A stretch of DNA of 39,243 nt, taken from positions 1-39,243 of the forward strand of contig VAZV01000196.1 in NCBI GenBank assembly GCA_005884765.1, read 5' to 3'. Positions 1 to 7,810 of the stretch are shown in pieces. Made by a program: the position numbers and the translations under genes. Below the pieces are notes generated by a model. The model was given only the letters and a program-made list of their open reading frames with translations, made no database searches and was not told the DNA's origin. This DNA is from Alphaproteobacteria bacterium. Its GTDB lineage: Bacteria > Pseudomonadota > Alphaproteobacteria > Rhizobiales > Xanthobacteraceae. Numbering within the stretch: the first letter of the stretch is position 1; every line of letters starts with the position of its first letter.

Positions 1-2
1 AC

Positions 3-110
3 GCGTCCGGTAACGCGGTCATCACTGATGCTGCACACGACACCATCACCCTCCAACATGTCACGGCCGCGCAATTGCTGGCGCACCAGAACGATTTTCA
101 TATTGCGTGA
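3..110 (+). CDS. C-terminal end of a calcium-binding (RTX/cadherin-like) protein, cut by window edge
   Basis: An open frame enters from the left edge and stops at TGA 108-110. It reads as the last 35 residues of a protein and contains 'VITDAAHDTITLQHV' followed by a short tail ending 'NDFHIA'. In secreted RTX-type and calcium-binding repeat proteins of rhizobia, a 'D-T-I-T-L-xx-V' beta-strand followed by 'L..DF.F' is a common C-terminal ending, so this is probably the end of a large secreted or surface protein. Most of the gene lies outside the window. The family is inferred from this short tail only. Confidence 0.5.
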   Translation, partial: ASGNAVITDAAHDTITLQHVTAAQLLAHQNDFHIA

Positions 111-345
111 AAAGGGCGAATTACCTGGCTAGTTTTGCGAGTTGATTGCTCGCGCTTGGCGAGTTCCCTTAAACGTGACCATCGTTCTCTATGCGGGTCC
201 GAAATTTCTCTAAGAACGGTTGTCGCTCACCCGCGGCTCACCATCAAGCTCGTTCAGAGCACGGGTAGTTGCGTTTCCCCATTGCGGTTGCGAAATTGGC
301 TTCACGGCGCTTGATCCGTCAGATTTGCTTTTGGGGGAGGGACGT

Positions 346-663
346 ATGATGCGGTTCGCATTTGCATTCATGGCCTTAATGATGGCGAGCGGGGCCAATG
401 CTCAGGTACCTGCGCCCGCTCAGCAACTGAGACCTACAGCTCTACCGAGCTCATCCTACTGTCTGCCGGCATCTGCAGGCTTCCTGCAAGGCGATGCCAA
501 GGCGTCTGAAGAAATGCACAAATGCGCGCGCGGTGATACCGTTGTTATCCCAGCAAAAAGCCCAGGCGCGGTCGCTCGCGTTTGCGATTTCTCAAAGTCG
601 ATCGTTGCGATTGGCGACAACGTCGTATGCGTGATGGTGTTTCCAGAACGCGCGAGCAAATAA
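346..663 (+). CDS. small secreted hypothetical protein
   Basis: The product is 105 residues. It starts at ATG 346 (a second ATG follows at 349) behind the purine-rich site GGGGGAGGGACGT. Residues 1-21 form a signal peptide: MMRFAFAFMALMMASG with an A-N-A cleavage site before QVPAP. The mature part has four cysteines and the pattern 'CARGDTVVIPA....VARVCDFSKSIVA...NVVCVM', which suggests a small disulfide-stabilised periplasmic domain. Proteins of this style are common in Bradyrhizobium-like genomes, but I know no function. An upstream start at 220 would lack a ribosome site and would bury the signal peptide. Confidence 0.7.
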   Translation: MMRFAFAFMALMMASGANAQVPAPAQQLRPTALPSSSYCLPASAGFLQGDAKASEEMHKCARGDTVVIPAKSPGAVARVCDFSKSIVAIGDNVVCVMVFPERASK

Positions 664-839
664 GGCAAGTCTGCAATCAGGATTTCTCGCATGAGGTGAG
701 CGGCGTCCGAAGCGCCCCTAAGGGCACGTTGGTAGCCAGACTTCAGAGTTCCGGACAATTGACTCTCGGCAGTAACTTTGCACGCTTGCAATATGGGATA
801 AGATCCATCCCGTTTCCTCTCGAATGGCCGGGAGAAAGA

Positions 840-1151
840 ATGAATATCTTGAAGTCGCTGATGACGCTTGGCCTCCTTGCCATCTCGACGCCTGTTGTCG
901 CACAACAGTCGGGACGCCCGCAGGATGGCTTCTATTCTGGCCAATCAAACGGCCAGTACAGCGGTCAGGTCAACCCAAGAGTTGACGGTCGTGGCAGCCA
1001 CAGAGAAGGTTTTCCGCCGAGCGCTGCCGACAGGTTGAATCGGACCTTTGCCAATCCACTCAACGTGCAGGATTGCGCCGAGGTCGACTCGTTTGCGCCG
1101 GATGCACGACCGGGATGGCAAGCTCGGGTACGCTACGCCTGCCAGCAGTAA
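840..1151 (+). CDS. small secreted hypothetical protein, Gly/Gln-rich
   Basis: The product is 103 residues from ATG 840, behind GGGAGAAAG. Residues 1-21 form a signal peptide (MNILKSLMTLGLLAISTPVVA, cleaved before QQSGR). The mature N-terminus is low in complexity, with repeated G-Q-Y-S-G-Q-type segments. The C-terminal half has two cysteines (in 'NVQDCAEVDS' and 'RYACQQ' at the very end) that could pair. It follows the preceding secreted-protein gene by 176 bases on the same strand. No function is recognised. Confidence 0.65.
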   Translation: MNILKSLMTLGLLAISTPVVAQQSGRPQDGFYSGQSNGQYSGQVNPRVDGRGSHREGFPPSAADRLNRTFANPLNVQDCAEVDSFAPDARPGWQARVRYACQQ

Positions 1152-1385
1152 CGCCGCCGATGAGGTTTCCCGAACAAGAGCTCGGCATCGCTTTCTACGT
1201 GTTCTTGCGAGACCCAGCGCGCTGCGGGTGTGCTCGACTGATTTACTCAGCTGAGCGCTCCACGTTGCCCTGTTGCAACGCAAGCAATTCTTTTGCGTAT
1301 AAGAGTGCAGTTCGATCTACATCAATTGACCTCCCGACCACGAAACCCTGATATTGCTGCGATTCTGGCAACGGGGCTGATTCGG

Positions 1386-2036
1386 ATGAAGAAGAATTTT
1401 TTATGTGCTTGCGCCGCAATAATTGCTCTCGGGTCTGGAGTAACCCAGGCCGGTGCAGTCGAGCTTCTTACCAATGGCGGGTTTGAATCCGGAAGCTTTT
1501 CAGGGTGGACGCAAAATCCGGTTCAAACACAAGACGCCGTGCTGGCAACCGGTGCACCTGCAGCTGAATACGCTGCTCAAAGCGGCACCTACTATGCTCA
1601 GCTAAGTTATATCTCAGGCCAATCAACCGCGACGCTAAGCCAGGGCTTCGCCGATACCTCTGGTCAGACCTTGACCGTGTCCTTCTGGCTAACTGCTGAC
1701 GGTAAAAATCCGAGCCGATTCGCCGCTTCCTTCGATGGCAACTTATTGCAGGATTTCACGTCCGGTACCGGAAATAACGCCGTCGTCGCTGCGCGGGGGT
1801 GGACTGAGTATACATATAGTGTCCTTGCGACAGGCAACGACACGTTGACATTTACATACGATGATGGCGGTTCGCTTAATGCCGATCACCCGGCAAATCT
1901 CGGATTGGATACCGTCAGCGTTGCGTCCGCAGTGCCCGAACCCTCTACTTGGGCAATGATGATCTTGGGATTTGCCGGTGTAGGCTTTATGGCTTATCGA
2001 CGGACGAAGAAACCGATCGTATTTCGCATCGCCTAA
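1386..2036 (+). CDS. PEPxxWA-CTERM sorting domain protein (1 of 3)
   Basis: The product is 216 residues. A signal peptide (MKKNFLCACAAIIALG...) is followed by 'ELLTNGGFESGSFSGWTQ', the opening of a jelly-roll carbohydrate-binding-like beta-sandwich found in many choice-of-anchor proteins. The C-terminus carries 'VPEPSTWAMMILGFAGVGFMAYRR': a PEP box, one hydrophobic segment and an Arg cluster. In PEP-CTERM systems this tripartite tail is recognised by an exosortase and the protein goes to the surface or exopolysaccharide. No exosortase is in the window. ATG 1386 is chosen because the upstream start at 1293 would put 31 non-signal residues before the signal peptide. A hairpin terminator follows directly. 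Confidence 0.85.
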   Translation: MKKNFLCACAAIIALGSGVTQAGAVELLTNGGFESGSFSGWTQNPVQTQDAVLATGAPAAEYAAQSGTYYAQLSYISGQSTATLSQGFADTSGQTLTVSFWLTADGKNPSRFAASFDGNLLQDFTSGTGNNAVVAARGWTEYTYSVLATGNDTLTFTYDDGGSLNADHPANLGLDTVSVASAVPEPSTWAMMILGFAGVGFMAYRRTKKPIVFRIA

Positions 2037-2042
2037 TCATAG

Positions 2043-2060
2043 AGCCGCCTCCGGGCGGCT
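2043..2060 (+). terminator. hairpin terminator after PEP-CTERM gene 1
   Basis: AGCCGCC (2043-2049), loop TCCG, GGCGGCT (2054-2060), then TCGTCTCG. The stem is 7 bp and perfect, and begins 7 bases after the stop codon. The same stem sequence is found after PEP-CTERM gene 3. The U-tract is weak. Confidence 0.6.
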
Positions 2061-2160
2061 TCGTCTCGTAAATAAATCCATCCTAAATGGATCGAGCGGA
2101 TGAGCCTTGCGCGTTTCCCGACAGCGCTTCCAGCCATGCGGGATGGCGTAACATCTAACT

Positions 2161-2430
2161 TCATCGACAGCGCGGCGTTTGCCGCGGCAGTTTTTCCTGA
2201 GACCACGGATTGCCGACGCTTTCAAAATCATAGCTTCCGTCAGCCTTCACCCCGCGAAACCGCACATAGCCTTTCCCTGTGGCGATGATAATTTGAAGGC
2301 TGCCATCGTTCATCGCTTCATCTACAGCGATCCGGGCGAGCTCGGTCTCGATGGGCGGCGGTCGCTTAATTCGTTCGAAAGCCGCTAACGGAAACGTCGT
2401 ACGAATACCGGAAACCGCCAACTGATCCAA
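2161..2430 (-). CDS. small hypothetical protein
   Basis: An 89-residue frame from TTG 2430, with an in-frame TAA just upstream; an internal ATG encodes residue 40. The part 'GKGYVRFRGVKADGSYDFESVGNPW' reads like a genuine small beta-rich domain, and codon use resembles the neighbouring genes. It lies between two PEP-CTERM genes on the opposite strand. There is no signal peptide and no membrane segment. The start is uncertain and I do not recognise the family. Confidence 0.42.
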   Translation of the reverse strand: MDQLAVSGIRTTFPLAAFERIKRPPPIETELARIAVDEAMNDGSLQIIIATGKGYVRFRGVKADGSYDFESVGNPWSQEKLPRQTPRCR

Positions 2431-2646
2431 CCCATCCGTTTATCGATCGAGCGCCGAGGGACCGACGGCGGATACGGGGAAGCAATAGGTGGCCGACATA
2501 GCTGTTATCGGAAAAGGAATCGTGACTTCAGAGGCACAGTCTCAGCAATAGCGACGAAAAGACCGCCTATTCGCTATCTATTTGAGGCTGGAGATGCACA
2601 CATTCTAAATTTATGGGCGCGATTGACCCGCCGGAGACGTCAGGAA

Positions 2647-3261
2647 ATGAAATGGCTTTGCGCGGTTGCCACCGTCTGCATCACATTGCTTACGGCTGAG
2701 TCCCAAGCTGGTGCGACAACTTATAACTACACAGGCAACCCTTACACCGATTACGCGGGCGCCGGATTTGCAAATTTCGGAACCAATATGACCGGCACGG
2801 TGACGTTCAATATCGATACGTCGGCTTTAACTGGAGGACCCGATCTAACAACTCCCCTTGACGTGTCGAGCCTAGTCATGAGCTCGGGTAATTTTGTTTT
2901 TGATCAGACAGCGCTTTTTGGGGATTTTTCGTTTACGAATGGAAATATTACAGGATGGCAGATCTATTTCATCAATAACCTGACCGATCATAATGGCGTG
3001 TATGCCTTTGGATCCAGTACCGCCGGCGGGTTCGGAGACGCTGTAACGGACCTTGGATTGAGTGGATTGGGAGCCGCTAATTCCGAAGATTGTGGGCCCA
3101 ATGGAACTAACGTTCCTGCGTGCGCGGGGACTTGGTCGATCACTACTTCAGTGTCCGCCGTCCCCGAACCCTCTACATGGGCGATGATGATCCTCGGCTT
3201 TTGGGGCATTGGCTTCATGGCTTATCGTCGCAAGTCAAAACCAGCATTGATGGCGGCTTGA
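2647..3261 (+). CDS. PEPxxWA-CTERM sorting domain protein (2 of 3)
   Basis: The product is 204 residues from ATG 2647; GGAG lies about 10 bases upstream. The signal peptide is MKWLCAVATVCITLLTAESQAGA. The mature part begins 'TTYNYTGNPYTDYAG...NMTGTVTFNID', a beta-rich pattern seen in PEP-CTERM proteins of unknown function. The tail 'VPEPSTWAMMILGFWGIGFMAYRRK' is the exosortase sorting signal, nearly identical to those of genes 1 and 3. The body is unrelated to genes 1 and 3, so only the sorting tail is shared. It lies 45 bases upstream of gene 3 and may be cotranscribed with it. Confidence 0.85.
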   Translation: MKWLCAVATVCITLLTAESQAGATTYNYTGNPYTDYAGAGFANFGTNMTGTVTFNIDTSALTGGPDLTTPLDVSSLVMSSGNFVFDQTALFGDFSFTNGNITGWQIYFINNLTDHNGVYAFGSSTAGGFGDAVTDLGLSGLGAANSEDCGPNGTNVPACAGTWSITTSVSAVPEPSTWAMMILGFWGIGFMAYRRKSKPALMAA

Positions 3262-3306
3262 TTTACAGATTCGTCAGGTTTGAATTTTAACTGGAGGACC
3301 TTTAAA

Positions 3307-4146
3307 ATGGCTCAGCTGCGTTGCTGCATTTCCGGATTGGCTTTCCTTTTTGCCTCGATATCCAGTGCGTCAGCTGACCTACTCTTACCGACTTCAACGT
3401 CAAACATCATTCTTACCAGCAACAGCGTTGAGCAAGCTCTGATCAATGTTGCTACCCCTGCAGCTCTTTCGTTTACCAACGGAACGGCGACCAGTTCGGG
3501 GACGACGAGCCTTGGTGGACCAACAAGCGTGAGTCCCGGTTCACCGGTTTCGCCACCAAACATCAGCGTTACGTCCTCGTTGTCCGGTCCGGGACAAGCT
3601 ATCTCACAAGCGTACGAGGAATATTGGTTCGGTGTGAGCGGACCGGCCGGTGTGAGTGTGCCGATAATCATTCAAGCCAGTGGCAGCGTGACCCAATCAT
3701 TGACAACCCCAAATAGTGCGCAGTTGTATTTGGGCACACCTTCGGGAACGAGCCTTCTTGCTTCTGCTTGTTTGGGGACACCCGCTATCAATTGTAGCGG
3801 CTTGGGGTTCAAGGCGAATTTTTCAATTGCGACCCCAATAACAGTCATCTCAGGCGCCAACTACAATCTGCAAATGGATGTTTATGCTGTAGCTCAAATA
3901 GCCGCCGGACAAGACGAGCAGTCTGCTTCTATAGATCCGTTCCTTAGTATTGACCCGGCCTTCCTTTTGGATAACCCCGGCTTTTCGCTGGAGTTCAGCT
4001 CAGGTATTGTGAACGTCTCCGCCGTCCCCGAGCCCTCCACATGGGCAATGATGATCCTCGGCTTCGCTGGCATCGGCTCTATGGCGTATCGTCGGAAATC
4101 AAAGCGCGTCGATGGCGGTCTGATTGCGATTATTGGATTCGAATGA
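3307..4146 (+). CDS. PEPxxWA-CTERM sorting domain protein (3 of 3)
   Basis: The product is 279 residues from ATG 3307, with the strong ribosome site CTGGAGGACC. The signal peptide covers about residues 1-24 (MAQLRCCISGLAFLFASISS.. ASA). The body is rich in Ser, Thr, Gly and Pro, with a low-complexity stretch around residues 55-90 ('SSGTTSLGGPTSVSPGSPVS'). It ends in 'VPEPSTWAMMILGFAGIGSMAYRRK', then a longer than usual tail after the Arg cluster. It is presumably exported and processed by an exosortase encoded elsewhere. The body family is not recognised. Confidence 0.85.
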   Translation: MAQLRCCISGLAFLFASISSASADLLLPTSTSNIILTSNSVEQALINVATPAALSFTNGTATSSGTTSLGGPTSVSPGSPVSPPNISVTSSLSGPGQAISQAYEEYWFGVSGPAGVSVPIIIQASGSVTQSLTTPNSAQLYLGTPSGTSLLASACLGTPAINCSGLGFKANFSIATPITVISGANYNLQMDVYAVAQIAAGQDEQSASIDPFLSIDPAFLLDNPGFSLEFSSGIVNVSAVPEPSTWAMMILGFAGIGSMAYRRKSKRVDGGLIAIIGFE

Positions 4147-4147
4147 G

Positions 4148-4165
4148 AGCCGCCTTGCGGCGGCT
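4148..4165 (+). terminator. hairpin terminator after PEP-CTERM gene 3
   Basis: AGCCGCC (4148-4154), loop TTGC, GGCGGCT (4159-4165), starting 2 bases after the stop. It has the same 7-bp stem as the hairpin at 2043-2060, so the tail and its terminator may have been duplicated together. No clear U-tract. Confidence 0.55.
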
Positions 4166-4257
4166 TAGGCCAAAGGCCAATCCTAGACCAAGCCGCTCAA
4201 TTCGATAGCAATGCCTCCGCGCCCCATACGAGTAGGCAGAGCCAGCCAGAGGCCAGG

Positions 4258-4357
4258 GTCCCTGAGCACTTGGGCCATAATGATCCTAGGCTTCTTGGGC
4301 GTGGGGTTCATGGCCTATCGCCGCAAAGCCACCAAGCCGACCTTTCGCTTGGTCTAA
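4258..4357 (+). pseudogene. orphan decayed PEPxxWA-CTERM sorting signal
   Basis: The frame at 4268-4357 reads 'TWAIMILGFLGVGFMAYRRK' and then nine more residues to TAA. This matches the TWAMMILGF...GFMAYRRK tail of the three upstream genes. Just before it, GTC CCT GAG (V-P-E) is at 4258-4266, but five bases of the usual 'PSTW' codons are missing, so the frame breaks inside the PEP box. No open body precedes it. It is the remnant of a fourth PEP-CTERM gene whose body was deleted. Confidence 0.75.
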
Positions 4358-4406
4358 ACTATTGGCTGCACGCGCTCGGTCCACGCCATCAAGCTCAATG
4401 AAACCG

Positions 4407-4438
4407 GCCGCATCCCTCGGCGGTGAGCGGCTGTTTTT
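4407..4438 (+). terminator. possible terminator past the PEP-CTERM cluster
   Basis: GCCGC (4407-4411) can pair with GCGGC (4427-4431) across a 15-base loop, followed by TGTTTTT. The stem is short, so this is a weak call. It lies 50 bases beyond the PEP-CTERM remnant and could be that lost gene's terminator. Confidence 0.3.
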
Positions 4439-4522
4439 GGCTGTTGTTGTGCCTATTCAATTGTCACCGCTGTTAGCCGCGATATACTGCACCTGACGTT
4501 GACCAGGACGAGGGAGGACGAG

Positions 4523-4804
4523 GTGAAGAGATGGGTATTATCGGTTGCGGCCATTGGAATTTCCTCAACGACCGCGTTCTCTATGCCACCCTTAAATCAA
4601 GCTGGCTCGATGGCGCGCCCCACGCTGCTTGAAAATGCTAGGATCGTCTGTGAGGAAAGCGGATTTTGCTACCGTTTGCCGGGTCGGCGTCCCGTTGCCC
4701 GTTGGATCTATGGCGACGGCGCATTTTACGGCCCGTATGACGGCCCGCGGGTTTACGGTTGGCCGGGACGCCAATATCGCTGGTCCTTTCTGAGCCCCTG
4801 GTAG
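4523..4804 (+). CDS. small secreted hypothetical protein
   Basis: The product is 93 residues from GTG 4523, chosen because GGGAGGACGAG lies immediately upstream; a TTG at 4499 would precede that site. An N-terminal hydrophobic stretch (KRWVLSVAAIGISSTTAFS) is a probable signal peptide. The mature part has 'ARIVCEESGFCYRLPGRRP', with a likely Cys-Cys pair. A C-terminal Gly/Tyr/Pro/Trp-rich segment ('YGDGAFYGPYDGPRVYGWPG') is typical of small exported rhizobial proteins of unknown function. Confidence 0.7.
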   Translation: MKRWVLSVAAIGISSTTAFSMPPLNQAGSMARPTLLENARIVCEESGFCYRLPGRRPVARWIYGDGAFYGPYDGPRVYGWPGRQYRWSFLSPW

Positions 4805-4840
4805 CTAATGTGCTTTCACACCGGCGCTTGAGGTCTTTCG

Positions 4841-5079
4841 ATGTCGCCCCCTCAATCGGACAATCCCTTTGCCGGCTCGGAGGTCGCAAAGCTTCTTGAT
4901 TGCGGAACGCCTCCCAACAACAACGAGATTTGGCTGACGTCGCTCGAGAAGTGCTTGGCCAGGTCCCTCCAGAAGCGCCCGCGGGAGGCGCGATAGAAAC
5001 TTCAAAATCGCCGGCACGAGATGCGGCTCGGCCCTTTGTCGATATTGCTTCGAGTGCGTGCGAGAGGACTAGCGCATGA
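4841..5079 (+). pseudogene. possible frameshifted small gene coupled to the next gene
   Basis: ATG 4841 opens 51 codons (MSPPQSDNPFAGSEVAKLLD...) that stop at 4996. A different frame from TTG 4900 runs to TGA 5077-5079 and reads '..REVLGQVPPEAPAGGAIE...PFVDIASSACERTSA'. Its stop overlaps the ATG of the next gene as ATGA, a usual sign of translational coupling. A single shift between about 4890 and 4990 would join the two into one protein of about 79 residues. It could also be a real short gene (4900-5079) with a TTG start. Function unknown. Confidence 0.33.
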
Positions 5080-5351
5080 CGTCCGAACCAGAAAAGGCCA
5101 TGGGTGCGTTGGATATCAAGAATCTTCTGGATTTGCTCAATGCATCCGAAGGATCCGGCGTAGCGAACGATGTTTCGGCAGCAATGGTCAACGAGCTCGA
5201 ACTGGCGAATCATCCCGAAGCCAGTATTCCGGATATTGTTGAGAATCCATATCTTCCCGATAGTCTCGACAACGAATTCCCCCAGGGTGACGCGGAAAAC
5301 AGATTCGCAGTGCACATCGTTCAGGGCATGTCGAAACTAAAACGGGGATAA
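5076..5351 (+). CDS. small acidic hypothetical protein
   Basis: The product is 91 residues, acidic, without signal peptide or cysteine. It includes 'GALDIKNLLDLLNASEGSG', 'MVNELELANHPEASIPDIVENPYLP' in part, and a basic end 'MSKLKRG'. Its ATG overlaps the stop of the upstream frame by four bases (ATGA), and it ends 16 bases from the convergent J-domain-like gene. A 225-residue open frame on the opposite strand (4638-5315) looks like a shadow because it spans two plausible genes. I do not recognise the family. Confidence 0.55.
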   Translation: MTSEPEKAMGALDIKNLLDLLNASEGSGVANDVSAAMVNELELANHPEASIPDIVENPYLPDSLDNEFPQGDAENRFAVHIVQGMSKLKRG

Positions 5352-5367
5352 AATTGCAGCCTCTGCG

Positions 5368-7212
5368 TTATTTGGCAGGTTGCGCGAAAACGGGGACTGT
5401 TGCATGGCCTGGCCAGGTTGACATGATCCGCCCGGCTTCATCCGTGAGACGTTGTCGGTTCGCGGCAATTTCGGCCGTCACGGTTGCAACGTCGCTGTCC
5501 CGATAGAAAAAATCCGAGCAACGGGAGTTGTAGTCGACGACCAGAGTGTTGAATGCCCTGGTATCTTCCGCACTACGGGCAGCTCCTTTCAGTATTCGCA
5601 ACCGCTCTTCCTGAAAGTGGCAATACCGAACGTATTCCAACGAAAAGTGCTGTCCGCTCCCGACCGCAGGCTTAATTTCCGCATCGGCCATCGAGCCAAT
5701 TTCAGCGGGCGCTCTGGCGAAGGTTTTCAGCGAAAAAGGCGTCCTGGTAAAACCGAGATAGAATGCGATCACGAAAAACGCAGCCAGTGTCGTACCGGCG
5801 AGCCAGACTGCCTTTTCGTGATTGGGTTTCGTTGGACGGCGTTCGTCGGAACGACGCTCAGTTTGGATGAGGCGCAAGTCGTCGCGAAGCGTGTGCAAAA
5901 CTGAAGGCACTACAGCAACTTTTTCTCCGTGATGAATGAGACCACGAATGAGGGCAGAGGCAGCCTTAGCGCCCTCGACGTTTTGATTGAGGTGTATCGC
6001 AAGATCGCGGATCAGCATCCAGGGCTCAGGCGACCTTCCGGGATCAGTCGCCTTCGCCGTCTTCACAAATACGCGCCAGAGGCCGCTCGCAGCATCCGTA
6101 GCGTTTTGCCCAAAGCCATTTTTCTTCAGCGCTTGATTGAGCAAGCGAAAATCGCTTTGAAATCCGTCGATGAAATCCTCCAGCGGCTTCATCTGGGCAT
6201 CCAACAACAGACGCTCAATGAGACGCTTATCCCCCTCGAGCTGATCAACTGCGGTGGGCATCGAGCTCAAGAGGTTGCGGCCGAGATCCAGAACCTTCAG
6301 TGCAACGTCGTATTGTTGACTGGCAGTCAAATTGCCGATGAGCGCGCGCACAAGGTCGGTCGGAATCTCAAGATCTCGCTCCCGAGCGCCACGATGGATG
6401 TCCAATGCGATAAGTGGACGGCATAGAGACACCCAGCCGACGAGCGCCTCCGCCAGGACTTCGAGCCGGGAAGCCTCAGTTGGCTGAGCCTGTAACGCTT
6501 CGCATGCGCTTTCAATCTGATGAAGTTCGATCGATTGTTGCAGGTTGCTTGACCGGCGGTAAGCGGCCACAAGGCTGCGCAAAACCTCAGTGTGGCGCCG
6601 ATCGCCGAGCTCCGATATTTGCTGGGTGCACGCCAGCAATGGTTCTATGCTGTCCTTGCCTCCTTCGATTCTAGCCATCGCGGCCTGAGCATGCATATCG
6701 AGAAGGTCTTGCAAGCCCTGATTGACGCTAGCTAGCGACGGCGCCGGGTTTTCGCTGGTTCTTCTCAGCTCCTTCAGGATCTCGTAAATCCCCATCGCTT
6801 CGATGCACACATGGGCGTCAACTATCGCGCGAAGTACTGCGCTTTCCGTCGATCGAGTGGCGGCAATGTGGGCCACAAAATTGGCTCTTGATAGAGGTGC
6901 GAGGCGTCCTGCGAACAGCAAAAGTTCATTCGCTGGAGCCTCGCTCGACAGGATGGCGTACAAGGCGTCGACGTCGATGCGTGGGCTATCGATCGGGTAC
7001 CTCAGTTCGTGGAACAGGCGCTGCGACAGATCAACAATTGAGTCGCGTGCGCTGGCCAGCGCATCCTCCGGAGCTAACCGTTGTTCCCGCGCGATCTCGA
7101 ATGCGTCACGGATTTCTTGATTTGTCGCCGCTGGATGAACGCGGAGAATCCGAAATGGATTAGCAAACAGATTGAATGGGGGAAGTCCGTCGCTTGTCTC
7201 ACTAAGTTCCAT
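5368..7212 (-). CDS. J-domain-like membrane protein lacking the HPD motif
   Basis: The product is 614 residues. Residues about 15-75 ('NPFRILRVHPAATNQEIRDAFEIARE') resemble helices I-II of a DnaJ J-domain, but no HPD tripeptide follows, so canonical stimulation of DnaK is unlikely. A long helical middle follows (about 80-460), rich in Leu, Ala and Glu, suggestive of TPR-like or solenoid packing. One membrane span lies near residues 472-490 (VWLAGTTLAAFFVIAFYLGF). The C-terminal part (about 525-600) has a conserved-looking Cys/aromatic domain: 'YVRYCHFQEERL', 'FNTLVVDYNSRCSDFFYR'. It is a type II-like single-pass protein. There is no strong ribosome site, and the function is unknown. Confidence 0.75.
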   Translation of the reverse strand: MELSETSDGLPPFNLFANPFRILRVHPAATNQEIRDAFEIAREQRLAPEDALASARDSIVDLSQRLFHELRYPIDSPRIDVDALYAILSSEAPANELLLFAGRLAPLSRANFVAHIAATRSTESAVLRAIVDAHVCIEAMGIYEILKELRRTSENPAPSLASVNQGLQDLLDMHAQAAMARIEGGKDSIEPLLACTQQISELGDRRHTEVLRSLVAAYRRSSNLQQSIELHQIESACEALQAQPTEASRLEVLAEALVGWVSLCRPLIALDIHRGARERDLEIPTDLVRALIGNLTASQQYDVALKVLDLGRNLLSSMPTAVDQLEGDKRLIERLLLDAQMKPLEDFIDGFQSDFRLLNQALKKNGFGQNATDAASGLWRVFVKTAKATDPGRSPEPWMLIRDLAIHLNQNVEGAKAASALIRGLIHHGEKVAVVPSVLHTLRDDLRLIQTERRSDERRPTKPNHEKAVWLAGTTLAAFFVIAFYLGFTRTPFSLKTFARAPAEIGSMADAEIKPAVGSGQHFSLEYVRYCHFQEERLRILKGAARSAEDTRAFNTLVVDYNSRCSDFFYRDSDVATVTAEIAANRQRLTDEAGRIMSTWPGHATVPVFAQPAK

Positions 7213-7529
7213 TTTTCAGCTTTTTGGCATGTTTCACCAGGGAGACAATTCGTATGACTAGGTCGGTCTGCATCTAACTTAATCGAGAGTGTACATCGGC
7301 ACCACCGGATGGGGAGTACTATAGCGCAGCGATTGCTGATCCCGCTTTTCGAGGCTGGCAGAGATCTTCGTTGAAGGAACACGTGCAGGTCAAGCCGCTC
7401 AAAACTGCGATAGATCGCTCGTTTGCGTCCGGTGTCGCCAATCGCCGTTTGTTTAGGCTCACTCCCCTTCAGCGGCTCTGCTGGTTGGTGGCAACCCACT
7501 GAGCGCCTTAGACCAACTGCATGCTCTGT
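7213..7529 (+). other. intergenic stretch without a recognisable gene
   Basis: 317 bases upstream of the J-domain-like gene and downstream of the minus-strand zinc-ribbon gene. Open frames here have no ribosome sites and no family-like sequence. I saw no strong hairpin or repeat. It presumably holds the promoter of the J-like gene. Confidence 0.4.
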
Positions 7530-7721
7530 TCATTCCTCGAATAGATCCCGTCGGTCGGACTGAGCAAGCCGGCGCAGTGCTCCAAGTGTTCCACGTGGGG
7601 CACTACACTGGCTACAACTGATCGGAGTCGACAATGGGGCATCTGCAGGAAAATCAAGCACAATGCCCAGACCTTCGCAATTGGTACAAACGAGTCTGAA
7701 ATCGACTTTTGAGGGGATCAT
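7530..7721 (-). CDS. small zinc-ribbon protein
   Basis: The product is 63 residues with a four-cysteine zinc-ribbon pattern: Cys12-x2-Cys15 ('CTNC') and Cys36-x2-Cys39 ('CSQC'), followed by a basic helical tail ('GTLGALRRLAQSDRRDLFEE'). The wording 'LVCTNCEGLGIVLDF' reads like a true conserved small protein of the kind scattered through Bradyrhizobium-type genomes. It may bind nucleic acid or protein. It stands alone between the J-like gene and a debris field. No function known. Confidence 0.68.
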   Translation of the reverse strand: MIPSKVDFRLVCTNCEGLGIVLDFPADAPLSTPISCSQCSAPRGTLGALRRLAQSDRRDLFEE

Positions 7722-7810
7722 ATTTCTCGCACGCTAATGTTGACGGCCGCCAATCCAAACCTGAAACGACGAAGCCATCAAGCCGGTTATTGTAGCCGCA
7801 ATCCGAGAAT

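Noticed and set aside
4638..5315. 225-codon minus-strand frame
   Set aside because: It is antisense to two plausible plus-strand genes, has no ribosome site and shows no family pattern.
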